A stretch of 64,000 bases of DNA from contig NZ_ATLK01000001.1 in assembly GCF_000737845.1 (NCBI RefSeq), positions 1,178,001-1,242,000 of the forward strand, given 5' to 3'. This stretch comes from Bifidobacterium bombi DSM 19703 (GTDB lineage: Bacteria > Actinomycetota > Actinomycetes > Actinomycetales > Bifidobacteriaceae). The position numbers and the translations under genes were made by a program. Within the stretch, counting starts at the first letter, position 1, and each line of letters opens with the position of its first letter. The notes beneath the pieces are model-generated. The model was not told where the DNA came from, ran no database searches, and worked only from the letters and a program-made list of their open reading frames with translations. Positions 27,153 to 36,300 of this stretch are shown here, in pieces.

Positions 27153-30014
27153 TCATCGCATATCCGAACGATGCGCGAAGTGCTTGAGATCCACGCCGAG
27201 CAATCGTGCCTCCTCGGCGGTGTCTGCCGTGACCAACAGATCCGTGCGACGCAGGTCGGTGACACTTCGCGCACCAAGCAGCGCCATAAGAGAAATCATC
27301 TGGGACTTCCAAGCGTTGATCTCATCGATAAGGGACTGCTCCCCATGCTCGTCCAACGTGTGCAGGAAATGCCCTGAAACCCCCACAGCTTCGGCCCCCA
27401 ACGCGAGCGCCTTGACCACGTCGAGCGCGCTACGCACTCCTCCTGAGGCAAGAACGGCGACCGGCGAAACATCGGTCTGCGTCTCTGGCTCCGTGCCGAG
27501 CGGCTTTTCGCCCACACCGGACGCAGCCCGTTTAGACAAGGCAGGGCGTTCATCGAAAAGTGCACCCTCGGCATCGTCTGCCATTGCGGGACCCTGCATC
27601 GTGCCTGAACCGACCCGGTCGTCCTCAAGCTGAAGCAGACACAGCGGGGTGGACTGGCCCCAGCCATTCATATAGGCATACTCGTGCAGCCGGCGACGTT
27701 CGTTTTCTATGACTCCGAAATCCGTACCCCCGCAACCACTGACATCCACGGTACGCACGCCCAGATCGGCAAGTTGCCGCACTGTACGAGGACTCATGCC
27801 GAAACCCACCTCCTTGATGACCACGGGCACCGGCGAAGCCTGCACAATATGGCGGATGTTGTCCGGCCATGAGCTGAAAGAGCGGCTTCCTTCAGGCATG
27901 ATGGTTTCCTGCACGGCGTTGAGGTGGATTTGCAATGCTTCCGCATGCATCATGTCCACCGCCGCCAATGCCTCATCGACGCCGGCATCAGGACCGATAT
28001 TGGCGAAAACGAATCCCGTGCGGTCCAGACGCCGGATAACGGTGAACGTCTCGGCCAACGTCGGATTATGCAACGCCGAGCTCTGTGAACCTGTAGCCAA
28101 GGCGATACCCGTCGCCGCAGCCACGCGAGCCAACGACGCGTTGACCTCCCCGGCTTGAGACGAACCTCCCGTCATGGCGTTGACGTAGAGAGGGAAGTCC
28201 CATCTCCTGCCGCAAACCCGTGTTGAAGAATCCACTTCGGAGGCCGAAATACTGTCCAGACTGTGATGGACGAACCGAATGTCGTCGAAAGCGTTTCGGC
28301 CTTCATGCCGGCGCTGATCCAAAGCGAGCCTCATATGCTCGTTCTTCCGGTTCTCCCCATACCCCTGGGCGTATGCCCCTGAAAGAGCATTGGCTTGCCT
28401 GGACCTCACGGCCATCCACCCATCGAGCCGCAACTGAGGGGCGGTGACCGACAAATCCAACGGCAGAATTCCCCTGTCACGCCATTCACGGCATATTTCG
28501 GCGCTTTGTCCGTCATTGTCGTTCGCGCCGGAAGCATCACCACGGAGCGCCGGGACGATGGCGATGCCGCAGTCACCACCGCCGGCACCTGAGCTCTTCG
28601 CTGCCGCGCCGTATGCCTGCGCTACATCGATGAGCTCGGTCAGTTTCGGAGTTTCGATCAAGGTACCCGTGAAATCGGACAGACCTTTCAGCAGCTGACG
28701 CGCCTCACCTATGCATCGGGAGACAACCTCCATATTCCCCTCGACAAGAGCCTCAGCAAGAGCGTCCACACAAACGTCACTGGCATGCAGAAACTCACGG
28801 TACAACCGTTCATGTTCAGCAGCACTGCGTTCCTTGACCTGACTGACCAACGCCGACGTCGACGCCGGATTGCCGGTCCACCCGACCAGCAACTTCAATG
28901 GCGCGTTATTCAGGGAACCTCCGCGTGCCCCGGCGCATCCGCCGGAAGCCCGCGCAGGAGCATGACCTTCATGACGGTCATCGACTTCACGTCCGTCAAC
29001 CAATCCGCCAGCGGAACCGACGGTGGCCGACGGTACACCGCTGTTCCCCTCAAAGGCATCGATCCTGGCCATGCTCAACCCAGGCCAAGGCATATCGATA
29101 AGCTCTGCGAGCGGAACGCCCTGCAGACGCTCCGTGACCCATTGCCGATCCACCGAAGTGAAGCGAATGCACCCGCCGAACAGGCTGGCGGCTATGTCTC
29201 CGCCCGAACCCACTTTCTGCGCCCTGCTTGCAGCGGAAAAAGCGAGTTTGTAAAGCTGCATGGATGTCAGATCAAGTCCGTAGAAGCGCACAAGTGCCTT
29301 GACCGTCGCCACCGTCACTGCTGCGGAAGACCCCAAACCGTACTTCCGACCCGAAGCATCGTCCAACTCACTGGTGATGTTTACGTCGTAGACGCGCAGC
29401 GTTCTTCCGGCCGTCTGAGCAAGTTCCTCGACCGCATGAATCGCCGCGAGCACGAAGGCCGCTCCGGGCTGCTCCAAATCGGGGACGGCGACACCACCGC
29501 GCCGTCTCCAGGTGACGGAGGCTTCGGGATGACCTTCGGAATGGATGCGTCCGACCAAATCCACTCCGGCGCCCACACCACGCAAACCGGAACGAATCGA
29601 CCCCGATTGCCCCAGCCACACGTCGGCGGATGTTGAAACACAATTCTCATTCCCGTCCACACGGATCGTCTTGGAAGGAAGGGAACCGACCTCACCCTCC
29701 GTCCCGCCGATACGGGAACTCAAGGCCCGCACACCACCATCAGCGCTCTCCCCTATGACACCGACTGAAACGCCGAGACCCGAAGCGCCCTCATGCTGGC
29801 GCACTTCGCTGACCCGAACGGTGAGCCAACGGTCGACGCCGACCAGAATAGCCGGATGGCCCTGCTCCACCACAGCGTATTCTCCGGCGACGTAGAGCTT
29901 CCCGGACGCCCTCGCTTCGGTCTCTCCCGGCAGATCACCGTCCGTCACCTGATTACGCCCGTTCGCCGTGTCACGGTCGATGGCCTGCCCCGAAAGATTC
30001 CCATCAATGTCCAT
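27153..30014 (-). CDS. phosphomevalonate kinase fused to type 2 isopentenyl-diphosphate isomerase
   Basis: A continuous 953-residue frame. Residues about 35-540 are a GHMP kinase: ASGKLYVAGEYAVVEQGHPA, the ATP loop KYGLGSSAAVTVATVKAL, VGSGGDIAASLFGG and the C-terminal GAGGGDCGIAIV, as in phosphomevalonate kinase. From about residue 552 the sequence is an FMN-dependent IDI-2: ENRKNEHMRLAL, NAMTGGSSQAGEVN, ATGSQSSALHNP, VDVSGCGGTDFGVIENERR and LASGGVRSALDVVKALALGA. The two halves act two steps apart in the pathway; the decarboxylase between them is the upstream gene. The ATG at 30014 has an in-frame stop just before it. Elsewhere these enzymes are normally separate proteins. Cleavage or a sequencing artefact at the junction cannot be judged here. 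Confidence 0.88.
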   Translation of the reverse strand: MDIDGNLSGQAIDRDTANGRNQVTDGDLPGETEARASGKLYVAGEYAVVEQGHPAILVGVDRWLTVRVSEVRQHEGASGLGVSVGVIGESADGGVRALSSRIGGTEGEVGSLPSKTIRVDGNENCVSTSADVWLGQSGSIRSGLRGVGAGVDLVGRIHSEGHPEASVTWRRRGGVAVPDLEQPGAAFVLAAIHAVEELAQTAGRTLRVYDVNITSELDDASGRKYGLGSSAAVTVATVKALVRFYGLDLTSMQLYKLAFSAASRAQKVGSGGDIAASLFGGCIRFTSVDRQWVTERLQGVPLAELIDMPWPGLSMARIDAFEGNSGVPSATVGSAGGLVDGREVDDRHEGHAPARASGGCAGARGGSLNNAPLKLLVGWTGNPASTSALVSQVKERSAAEHERLYREFLHASDVCVDALAEALVEGNMEVVSRCIGEARQLLKGLSDFTGTLIETPKLTELIDVAQAYGAAAKSSGAGGGDCGIAIVPALRGDASGANDNDGQSAEICREWRDRGILPLDLSVTAPQLRLDGWMAVRSRQANALSGAYAQGYGENRKNEHMRLALDQRRHEGRNAFDDIRFVHHSLDSISASEVDSSTRVCGRRWDFPLYVNAMTGGSSQAGEVNASLARVAAATGIALATGSQSSALHNPTLAETFTVIRRLDRTGFVFANIGPDAGVDEALAAVDMMHAEALQIHLNAVQETIMPEGSRSFSSWPDNIRHIVQASPVPVVIKEVGFGMSPRTVRQLADLGVRTVDVSGCGGTDFGVIENERRRLHEYAYMNGWGQSTPLCLLQLEDDRVGSGTMQGPAMADDAEGALFDERPALSKRAASGVGEKPLGTEPETQTDVSPVAVLASGGVRSALDVVKALALGAEAVGVSGHFLHTLDEHGEQSLIDEINAWKSQMISLMALLGARSVTDLRRTDLLVTADTAEEARLLGVDLKHFAHRSDMR

Positions 30015-30066
30015 CTATCAATTACTTCCTCACGCCTACGCCCTGAAGCACCAAAGACTTTCCTTC

Positions 30067-30096
30067 ATCATAGCCGAAGCCGTGCGGGCTTTCCAA
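30067..30096 (-). promoter_or_regulatory. possible internal promoter before the kinase-isomerase fusion gene
   Basis: The minus strand shows TTGGAA, an 18-base spacer and TATGAT in the 133-base gap between the decarboxylase and the fusion gene. Transcription would start near 30060, 45 bases before the ATG. Confidence 0.4.
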
Positions 30097-30147
30097 CGAA
30101 CAGCGCACGCCGTACCCGCCATACCCCAAACCTCCGGCGACACGATC

Positions 30148-31308
30148 TCAATCGCATTCCTCGAAGCGCACGGCATGACCGGACATATGCACCGATACCT
30201 TGCAACCAGGAACGCGTTCCTTCAGCTCATCCGCCACGGACAATGCATCACCCGCATCTACAAGGACCTTCACATTGGGGCCGGCATCCATCGTGGACCA
30301 GGCGCCGACCCCGTCAGCACGAATGCCCTGCACGGCACGGAGTATCGCTACGGACTGGGGAAGCCAGTATAGGATGGGTGGGCGCGCGGTCATCATTGTC
30401 GAATGCATGCCCATTGAGTTCGCTTCGGTGACGCGGCCCAAAAGCTCAAGATCACCGTATTCCACGGCTTTCATGGCTTCTTCCATATCCTTGGCGCACG
30501 AACGAATCCAGGCGTCATATAACGGCGAGGTGGCAACAGTGCGTTCCATCGCCTCACGACTGGATAACGGTTTGACGCCCTCCGAAACAGAGACGACTAC
30601 AATCGCCAGATTCAGCTTCGAGCCATCAATCGGTTCCGCGTAGGAGGTCTCATCACTGACCCCAGCATTCCACCGCACCAATCCGCCGAAAACCGACCGA
30701 CAAGCCGACCCTGAACCACGCCGCGCCAAGCGCGACAACTCACGTGGAGAAAGCCAGAGACCGGCAGCACGCGAAGCCGCAGCCGCCAACGCCGCGAACG
30801 CGGATGCGGAACTCGCCAAGCCCGCACCATAGGGGACGGTGTTCCATGAAGCGACATTGGCAACGGTGCCTTCCAACCCGGCCATGGATCTCACGATGTC
30901 GAGAAAACCGCTCACGCGTTCCAGGGCTCTTCCGCTTTGAGGCTTCCCGTCGATCGTAAGCGTGTCTCTCATCACAAGGTCGTCGTCCTTGACCTGGGCA
31001 TCATTCCCGGGCGTCTCCAGGAAGCGCACTTCGGTCCTCGTCGAAAGACCGTCTAGTGTCAGCGAAAGACTGGAGGACCTCGGTAGTATGAGCCGCTCAT
31101 CCGCCTTGCCCCAATATTTGACCAGCGCTATGTTCGCATCCGCGCTGGCGGCCGCGAAACCGACGCAAGCGCCATCGTCAGACGACCGCCGACCATCGCC
31201 CGCCCCTAGGTTTCGAGCATGGGACGATGAACCAGCGGATGCCGAACCGCCGATCGGCGCATCCGCGGCAGGAGTGCCTTTGGTGTCGATGTTCGTCAAA
31301 TTTTCCAC
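30148..31308 (-). CDS. mvaD: diphosphomevalonate decarboxylase
   Basis: About 386 residues. The GHMP decarboxylase domain starts near residue 50 with SADANIALVKYWGKADERLI, followed by LPRSSSLSLTLDGL, the phosphate-binding loop YGAGLASSASAFAALAAAAS, and STMDAGPNVKVLVD near the end. The enzyme makes isopentenyl diphosphate from diphosphomevalonate. The first 45 residues (Ser/Gly/Ala-rich) are extra. GTG at 31308 is preferred, with GGTAGG 9 bases upstream; the open frame continues to a GTG at 31329 within a duplicated segment. It lies just after mevalonate kinase. Confidence 0.93.
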   Translation of the reverse strand: MENLTNIDTKGTPAADAPIGGSASAGSSSHARNLGAGDGRRSSDDGACVGFAAASADANIALVKYWGKADERLILPRSSSLSLTLDGLSTRTEVRFLETPGNDAQVKDDDLVMRDTLTIDGKPQSGRALERVSGFLDIVRSMAGLEGTVANVASWNTVPYGAGLASSASAFAALAAAASRAAGLWLSPRELSRLARRGSGSACRSVFGGLVRWNAGVSDETSYAEPIDGSKLNLAIVVVSVSEGVKPLSSREAMERTVATSPLYDAWIRSCAKDMEEAMKAVEYGDLELLGRVTEANSMGMHSTMMTARPPILYWLPQSVAILRAVQGIRADGVGAWSTMDAGPNVKVLVDAGDALSVADELKERVPGCKVSVHMSGHAVRFEECD

Positions 31309-31310
31309 GT

Positions 31311-31355
31311 AAGAGAGCCTACCACGCACGTCTAAGAGAGCCTACCACGCACGTC
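31311..31355. repeat. 22-bp tandem duplication at the kinase/decarboxylase junction
   Basis: AAGAGAGCCTACCACGCACG and its following TCT occur twice head to tail (31311-31333 and 31334-31355), differing only at the last base. The duplication spans the stop of mevalonate kinase and the start region of the decarboxylase, so it duplicates the ribosome-binding region (GGTAGG on the minus strand). Confidence 0.85.
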
Positions 31356-32607
31356 ATTGCATCGGAACGGGATTCCGGGGCGAATCCGCACCATCACCCA
31401 GTGGGAGCCGTGACGAGTGGCCTGCTGGAAGCGCAGAACCGCACACTTGGGCACCGGCATCGTCATTGAGCGAGTGTATCCAAGCCCCGGCGGCACCTTC
31501 ACGAAGCAGCGAGTCGCGCACATGCGAAGCCACCGACTTGTTCTTGGTCAATGCCACAAGGCACCCACCCAAACCTCCGCCGGTCATTTTCGCACCTTCC
31601 GCTCCGGCTCCACACGCCACACCCGCCAACCGATCAACCACTGGGTGGCTCACTTTCAGTTGTGCCAGAAGCGCATGCGCCCGGTTCATACGCGTGCCCA
31701 GGCGCGTGATGTCACCTATGACAAGATCACGCTGAGAGCATCGCGCCAACGTCCCGAGCTCATCCATGATCCGCTTGACCCGCGAACCGTCATGCTCATT
31801 CTGCTTCCCAACCAGCCCGACCGCTTCGCGCGTGCTGCCGACGATACCCGAGTCGGCTATAACAAGATAAGCGTCCATGCTCACGGGAAACTCGTTGAAA
31901 GAACCCGATTCGAAGGTGACCGCCTGGTGCGAGCTGGTCGCCACCGTATCAAGCCCCGAAGGACGACCATGCGTGATGACTTCGGCTTTTTGCGTCAACT
32001 CCAGCAGCTGCCTACGGCTCGCCTTTACGCCGCATGCACTGAGAATCGCCCGGATGACGGCACCTGCAGAAGCGGCGGAAGAACCCATGCCACGGCCCGC
32101 CGGGAAACTGCAATCCGTGGTGATGTCGAAATCAAGATCCGGACGTCCCGCGAAATCACGGGCTACGCGCACTGCTCGCTCAACGCCGCCGAAACGCGGA
32201 CCTGCAAGCCGCAGCGGCCCGCAATAGTCAAGTGCGCGAAGCCGCCCACCGAGAGCCAACCTCGCCTGAGAAGCGGGAATGGTGCATTCATGGTCGCGTA
32301 AGTCAGAATGAGCGGCACGCGCCTGCACACCGTCGCCTGTTCGCGTGGAAACGCACGGAACGGGTCTCGCCCACGCACGCATGCGTAGCTGACGCACCGG
32401 CAAAGCAACCGCAGGGTAACCATAAACCACGGAATGCTCGCCCATCAGGATGACTTTTGCCCAAGTCTCGCCATACCCCACTGAAGGCACACCTGTTTCC
32501 CGCATAAGGTCGAAATCGTGGGAATTCCGAGGTTTGCGCACGTCGTACAACCCACCAAACAACCCGTCGTCATCCGCGGGAACCACTTCATCACTGGCTT
32601 GCACCAT
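31354..32607 (-). CDS. mvk: mevalonate kinase
   Basis: 417 residues. The GHMP kinase signatures are GETWAKVILMGEHSVVYGYP near residue 45, the ATP loop [20 protein letters not shown] near residue 165, HGRPSGLDTVATSS, and the C-terminal KMTGGGLGGCLVAL. It phosphorylates mevalonate in the first step of the lower pathway. The N-terminal 40 and last 35 residues are longer than in most bacterial enzymes. CGGAGG lies 6 bases before the ATG. It is the first gene of the operon, which continues with the decarboxylase and the kinase-isomerase fusion; HMG-CoA synthase and reductase are not in this window. Confidence 0.93.
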   Translation of the reverse strand: MVQASDEVVPADDDGLFGGLYDVRKPRNSHDFDLMRETGVPSVGYGETWAKVILMGEHSVVYGYPAVALPVRQLRMRAWARPVPCVSTRTGDGVQARAAHSDLRDHECTIPASQARLALGGRLRALDYCGPLRLAGPRFGGVERAVRVARDFAGRPDLDFDITTDCSFPAGRGMGSSAASAGAVIRAILSACGVKASRRQLLELTQKAEVITHGRPSGLDTVATSSHQAVTFESGSFNEFPVSMDAYLVIADSGIVGSTREAVGLVGKQNEHDGSRVKRIMDELGTLARCSQRDLVIGDITRLGTRMNRAHALLAQLKVSHPVVDRLAGVACGAGAEGAKMTGGGLGGCLVALTKNKSVASHVRDSLLREGAAGAWIHSLNDDAGAQVCGSALPAGHSSRLPLGDGADSPRNPVPMQ

Positions 32608-32697
32608 GTAGAGCCTCCGTTTTGCCGATTACAGGCGGCCTACAACGAGCGCACCTCGGCATGATTCGTTATCTGCGCTTCAGCTTAAGAGCTTTTA

Positions 32698-32757
32698 TGT
32701 GAAACTGCCGCGAAGACCGGTGAAGATTATGTACGAAATGTGAAGCAATTGTGAAGA
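32698..32757. promoter_or_regulatory. phased TGAAG direct repeats upstream of the mevalonate operon
   Basis: TGTGAAA, GGTGAAG, TGTGAAG and TGTGAAG begin at intervals of 21, 20 and 11 bases, close to whole helical turns. They lie 90-150 bases before the mevalonate kinase ATG, downstream of glf. Helically phased direct repeats are typical of OmpR/PhoB-type regulators; which protein binds here is not known. Confidence 0.4.
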
Positions 32758-32802
32758 TGATATGAGCCGGCCGACTCGCCGCGCGGATTCGCAACACAGA
32801 CA

Positions 32803-34089
32803 TCAGCTCAATAACGGCGCAACCTGCTTGTCATAGGCAATAAGCGCGGAATTGATGACCTGGTGCATGTCGTAATAAGCGTACGTGCCAAGCCTTCCGC
32901 CGAACACCACCTGTGGTTCGTCTTGCGCCTTGGCTGCATAGTGCTGATAGAGTCTCCGGTCCGCATCCGTGTTGACCGGATAGTACGGCTCGTCGCCGCG
33001 CGACGCGGCACGACTGTATTCCTCCCAGACCACGGTCTTGCCCGGGTTCTGATGCCCCGACCGCTCAGGGTTGAAGTTTTTGAATTCGATGGCACGCGTG
33101 TACGGCACATCTGCATCGGCAAAGTTCATAACGGCACAACCGAGATGATCGCCCTCGTCATAACGGCGTTCCTTGAACTCGACGGTACGCCATTTGAGCT
33201 CGCCCAAGGCGTAATCGAAGTAGCGGTCCACCGGCCCCGTGTAGACCACCGGCACGCGCCCCACCAGTGCGGACTTGTTCCAAGGCTGGCTTTCGTCGAA
33301 GAAATCGGTTCCAAGGCTCACTTCTATCTTGGGGTCTGCGATCATGCGCTCCATCCAGTTCGTATAGCCGTCTGTGGGCAGACCCTCCCACGTGTCTTGG
33401 AAATAGTGGTTGTCGTAATTGAAGCGCACCGGCAGACGCTTGATGATGCTTGCAGGCAACTCCTCCGGTGCGGTCTGCCATTGTTTGGCCGTGTAATGCT
33501 TGATGAACGCCTCGTAGAGCGGACGACCGATGAGTTGGATGCCTTTGTCATTGAGGTTCTGCGGGTCGGTCCCCGCCAGCTCACCGGCCTGCTCCTCCAC
33601 CAGCCGACGCGCCTGCTCCGGTGTGTAGTGAGCATGAAAGAACTGGTTGATGGTACCTAGATTGATGGGCAATGGGTAGACCTCACCGTCGTGGGTGGTG
33701 TAGACACGGTGCTCGTAATGCGTAAAGGTCGTGAAGCGGTTCACATAATCCCAGACCCGCTTATTGGACGTGTGGAACAGGTGCGCGCCATACTGGTGAA
33801 TCTCGGCACCCGTTTCCATATCCATATAGGAGTAGGCGTTCCCGCCGATGTGTCCGCGCACGTCGATGATCCTGACCGTGTGCCCGTTCTCGGCCGCCTG
33901 CTGAGCCACAGTCAAACCAAACAAACCAGCGCCAACCACCACCAAATCTGGCATCCGCGAACCATCGACAGCCAGCGCGGACTCCTCGTCCGGACTGCGC
34001 AGAGTCGAAGGCACGCCACCACGCTTCCCTGAAGACGGTCTAACCTCATAACCATCATCATGCGCCCCAGATTTCGCTTCATCGGCCAT
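32803..34089 (-). CDS. glf: UDP-galactopyranose mutase
   Basis: A 428-residue flavoenzyme that converts UDP-galactopyranose to UDP-galactofuranose for cell-surface glycans. The FAD fold MPDLVVVGAGLFGLTVAQQA starts at residue 46, followed by DVRGHIGGNAYSY, HQYGAHLFHTSNKRVWDYVN, the mobile loop IKHYTAKQWQTAPEELP, and the C-terminal VVFGGRLGTYAYYDMHQVI. The first 45 residues are an extension without family match, but AAGGAAA upstream of the ATG at 34089 supports that start; initiation at residue 46 would give a standard enzyme. Confidence 0.96.
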   Translation of the reverse strand: MADEAKSGAHDDGYEVRPSSGKRGGVPSTLRSPDEESALAVDGSRMPDLVVVGAGLFGLTVAQQAAENGHTVRIIDVRGHIGGNAYSYMDMETGAEIHQYGAHLFHTSNKRVWDYVNRFTTFTHYEHRVYTTHDGEVYPLPINLGTINQFFHAHYTPEQARRLVEEQAGELAGTDPQNLNDKGIQLIGRPLYEAFIKHYTAKQWQTAPEELPASIIKRLPVRFNYDNHYFQDTWEGLPTDGYTNWMERMIADPKIEVSLGTDFFDESQPWNKSALVGRVPVVYTGPVDRYFDYALGELKWRTVEFKERRYDEGDHLGCAVMNFADADVPYTRAIEFKNFNPERSGHQNPGKTVVWEEYSRAASRGDEPYYPVNTDADRRLYQHYAAKAQDEPQVVFGGRLGTYAYYDMHQVINSALIAYDKQVAPLLS

Positions 34090-34605
34090 ATGCGTTTCCT
34101 TCCATCAAAACCAAGTACCGTCGCGACGGCCAGGGTCAGACCTCCGACACGGCCCCTTCGAACGATGTCTCCATTATCCACACCATTCAGCCAAGACGCC
34201 ATGCGCGGGGAGGCAAGCGCGTTCCCGTTCGCCCATATTCCGGCACCCCTGGGTCGAACCTGCATGAGCTGACCACATGTCGAGGGACCCATCCCACCAT
34301 CACCTTCCACCGATTCCACCATCATCATCCCACCACCCGCACGCCTATAGCTCTATCGCGCCATCGTTTCGAAGCCGGATGTTCATCGTTTGCCCCCAAC
34401 CTTCCATCAAGTCGATGCCGCATCTTTCCAGTTCCGCATCCTTGCGGGCGAATTACCGCCTGAAGAACGTCCCGGCACGGCTCACCCAAACCTGTATTCC
34501 AGCCCACAGCGGCCAGAAAGGAGCCATCGATCCAGCCCGAACAAACGCCCATGCGGCGCTGCCCAAGCCCGTGGCTTCTCTTCGGAAGCGTGTGACACGG
34601 GGTAA
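34090..34605. other. intergenic region without a gene
   Basis: About 500 bases between glf and the tRNA-Ser promoter. It has a His/Pro-rich-looking open frame (34277-34636) and an antisense frame running into the tRNA, but neither has a ribosome-binding site or a recognisable product. The glf promoter should lie near its left end. Confidence 0.35.
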
Positions 34606-34634
34606 TTGCGAAAATCCTCAGCCCATGATATCTT
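34606..34634 (+). promoter_or_regulatory. tRNA-Ser promoter
   Basis: TTGCGA (34606-34611), a 17-base spacer and TATCTT (34629-34634) place transcription start near 34641, about 35 bases before the mature tRNA. Confidence 0.6.
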
Positions 34635-34675
34635 AGACAGGTTGTTGGAGGTGGGTGACCCCAACCAGCGACAGT

Positions 34676-34763
34676 GGAGGATTCGCCTAGTGGCCTATGG
34701 CGCACGCTTGGAAAGCGTGTTGGTGTAACAGCCTCGCGAGTTCGAATCTCGCATCCTCCGCCA
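34676..34763 (+). tRNA. tRNA-Ser (anticodon GGA)
   Basis: An 88-base class II tRNA. The acceptor stem is GGAGGAT with ATCCTCC, the D-arm is followed by the anticodon stem-loop ACGCTTGGAAAGCGT with GGA in the loop, then a long variable arm and the T-loop GTTCGAATC. Discriminator G and encoded CCA end at 34763. It reads UCC and UCU. Confidence 0.95.
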
Positions 34764-34765
34764 GC

Positions 34766-34798
34766 AAGGGTTTCATACTTCGGTACGAAGCCCTTTTT
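34766..34798 (+). terminator. tRNA-Ser terminator
   Basis: AAGGGTTTCATAC and GTACGAAGCCCTT pair across TTCG with two G-T pairs, followed by TTTTT. It starts 3 bases after the CCA. Confidence 0.85.
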
Positions 34799-35118
34799 CA
34801 TGCCGAAAACAACGTTTGAGACCGTGTCTCGGAAGCATGAGTTATCAAGGTTGAATGGTTGTCCGACCGTGAATACGCTGACGTTAGTATCCCCGGCCGG
34901 GCACTGGCGAAAGACACAACCCGGGACAACGGGTTAATCCGACATTGATCGGGAATCGTTCAAACAACGACTCGCAGGCGTCCACTCCCTTGCAGCCACG
35001 GGATATGCCATTATCCATATCGAATGATTCACAAATCCGCCAGCGGTCGTGTTTTTCATTCATCGTTTCATTTCCCGCACGACCCACATTTTCCATTCTC
35101 ATGCGCTAGACTTGTAAT
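34799..35118. other. intergenic region without a gene
   Basis: About 320 bases between the tRNA terminator and the HAD gene. I see no reliable open frame. TAGACT at 35107-35112 is a possible -10 for the HAD gene. Confidence 0.35.
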
Positions 35119-35976
35119 ATGAAAGAAAATACAGAACAGATCAAGGCTTGGCTGACCGACATGGACGGCGTCCTAGTGCACGAGAACGAGGCACTACCAG
35201 GCGCCGTGAAATTCGTCGAGGCCCTCAAGAAGGCCAAAGTGCCATACCTAGTGCTTACCAACAACCCCATCTATTCCCCGCGCGACCTGAGTTGGCGTCT
35301 ACATAACTCAGGAATTAACATACCGGAGGAGAACATCTGGACGAGCGCCATGGCCACCGCCAACTTCGTCGCGCAGCAGATCCCCCACGGGCGCGCGTAT
35401 GTCGTGGGCGAGGCAGGGCTCACCACCGCGCTGCACGATGTCGGCTATATCCTGACCGACCGCGACCCCGATTATGTGATCATCGGAGAGACCCGCAACT
35501 ATTCGTTTGAAAACCTCACCACCGCACTGCGGCTCATCCAGCACGGGGCAAGGTTCATCTGCACCAACCCCGACTACACCGGGCCGTCCAGCTCTGGCGA
35601 TCTGCTGGCCGCCGGTGCGGTGGCCGCCATGATTCAGTCGGCCTCAGGGTTCGAGCCGTATTTCATCGGCAAGCCCAATCCCATCTTCTTCCGCACGGCC
35701 ATGCAGCATCTGGGTGCCCATAGCGCCGAGACCGCGATGATCGGCGATAGGATGGACACCGACATCAAGGCAGGACTTGAGGCCGGAACCGAGACCTTCC
35801 TTGTACTCACTGGAATCTCGACACGCCAGTCGGTGGATAAGTACCCGTTCCGTCCTTCACATGTGGTCAACGGCATCTCCGACCTGATCCCCTACGTGAC
35901 CGGCGACCAACAGGACCTGACCGCGCTGGGGACCGCCAAGGCCCCCGCCGCGAGGGTCTCCTCCGCGAAAGCCTGA
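35119..35976 (+). CDS. HAD-IIA family hydrolase (NagD-like)
   Basis: A 285-residue phosphatase. Motif I is LTDMDGVLVHENEALPGAV with D14 and D16, motif II is VPYLVLTNNPIYSPRDL, and motifs III and IV are IGKPNPIFFRTAMQHLG and AMIGDRMDTDIKAGLEAG. The NagD-type cap domain lies between motifs II and III (about residues 80-180). NagD relatives dephosphorylate nucleotides or small sugar phosphates; the substrate here is unknown. TAGACT ends 6 bases before the ATG and there is no Shine-Dalgarno, suggesting a leaderless message. The gene stands alone, with a hairpin downstream. Confidence 0.88.
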   Translation: MKENTEQIKAWLTDMDGVLVHENEALPGAVKFVEALKKAKVPYLVLTNNPIYSPRDLSWRLHNSGINIPEENIWTSAMATANFVAQQIPHGRAYVVGEAGLTTALHDVGYILTDRDPDYVIIGETRNYSFENLTTALRLIQHGARFICTNPDYTGPSSSGDLLAAGAVAAMIQSASGFEPYFIGKPNPIFFRTAMQHLGAHSAETAMIGDRMDTDIKAGLEAGTETFLVLTGISTRQSVDKYPFRPSHVVNGISDLIPYVTGDQQDLTALGTAKAPAARVSSAKA

Positions 35977-36014
35977 ACCGATTCGACCGGTCCGGGACGT
36001 TTGTTGTGTGGCGT

Positions 36015-36048
36015 GCCGGCGGTTTGTGCGTATGCGCAGACCGCCGGC
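36015..36048 (+). terminator. hairpin after the HAD gene
   Basis: GCCGGCGGT (36015-36023) and ACCGCCGGC (36040-36048) are perfectly complementary, with a smaller hairpin inside the loop. There is no T-run, so termination strength is uncertain. Confidence 0.5.
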
Positions 36049-36241
36049 GCACTGGCATCTAAGGGGTCTCGCCACCGGCCATATTCGGCGCTTGCTGTAT
36101 CCCTCTACTTCGACGACGGCTTTTGCCTCGGCCGCTTTATCTCGGATTCCTCCCCGTGACGCCGTCGTGCCCTTCACGCAAGCGGTTCCTGCCGGAAGCC
36201 TCTTTCTGAAAAGCAGTCCTTACGATGCGACACGCCGATAG

Positions 36242-36266
36242 CATACCGACCGTCGGTATGTATAAT
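36242..36266 (+). promoter_or_regulatory. TetR operator and -10 box of the regulator gene
   Basis: CATACCGAC-C-GTCGGTATG (36242-36260) is a perfect inverted repeat, immediately followed by TATAAT (36261-36266). A further half-site, GATACCGTCGG, lies just downstream. The repressor would block its own promoter. The outer arms CATACC-N7-GGTATG recur before the MFS gene. Confidence 0.82.
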
Positions 36267-36300
36267 GATACCGTCGGCACATCAAAGTCAGGAGGAACCG

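Noticed and set aside
34325..34801. A 158-codon minus-strand frame across the tRNA-Ser gene
   Set aside because: Its middle part (GCEIRTREA) is the complement of the tRNA, a well-known false gene pattern. It has no ribosome-binding site.
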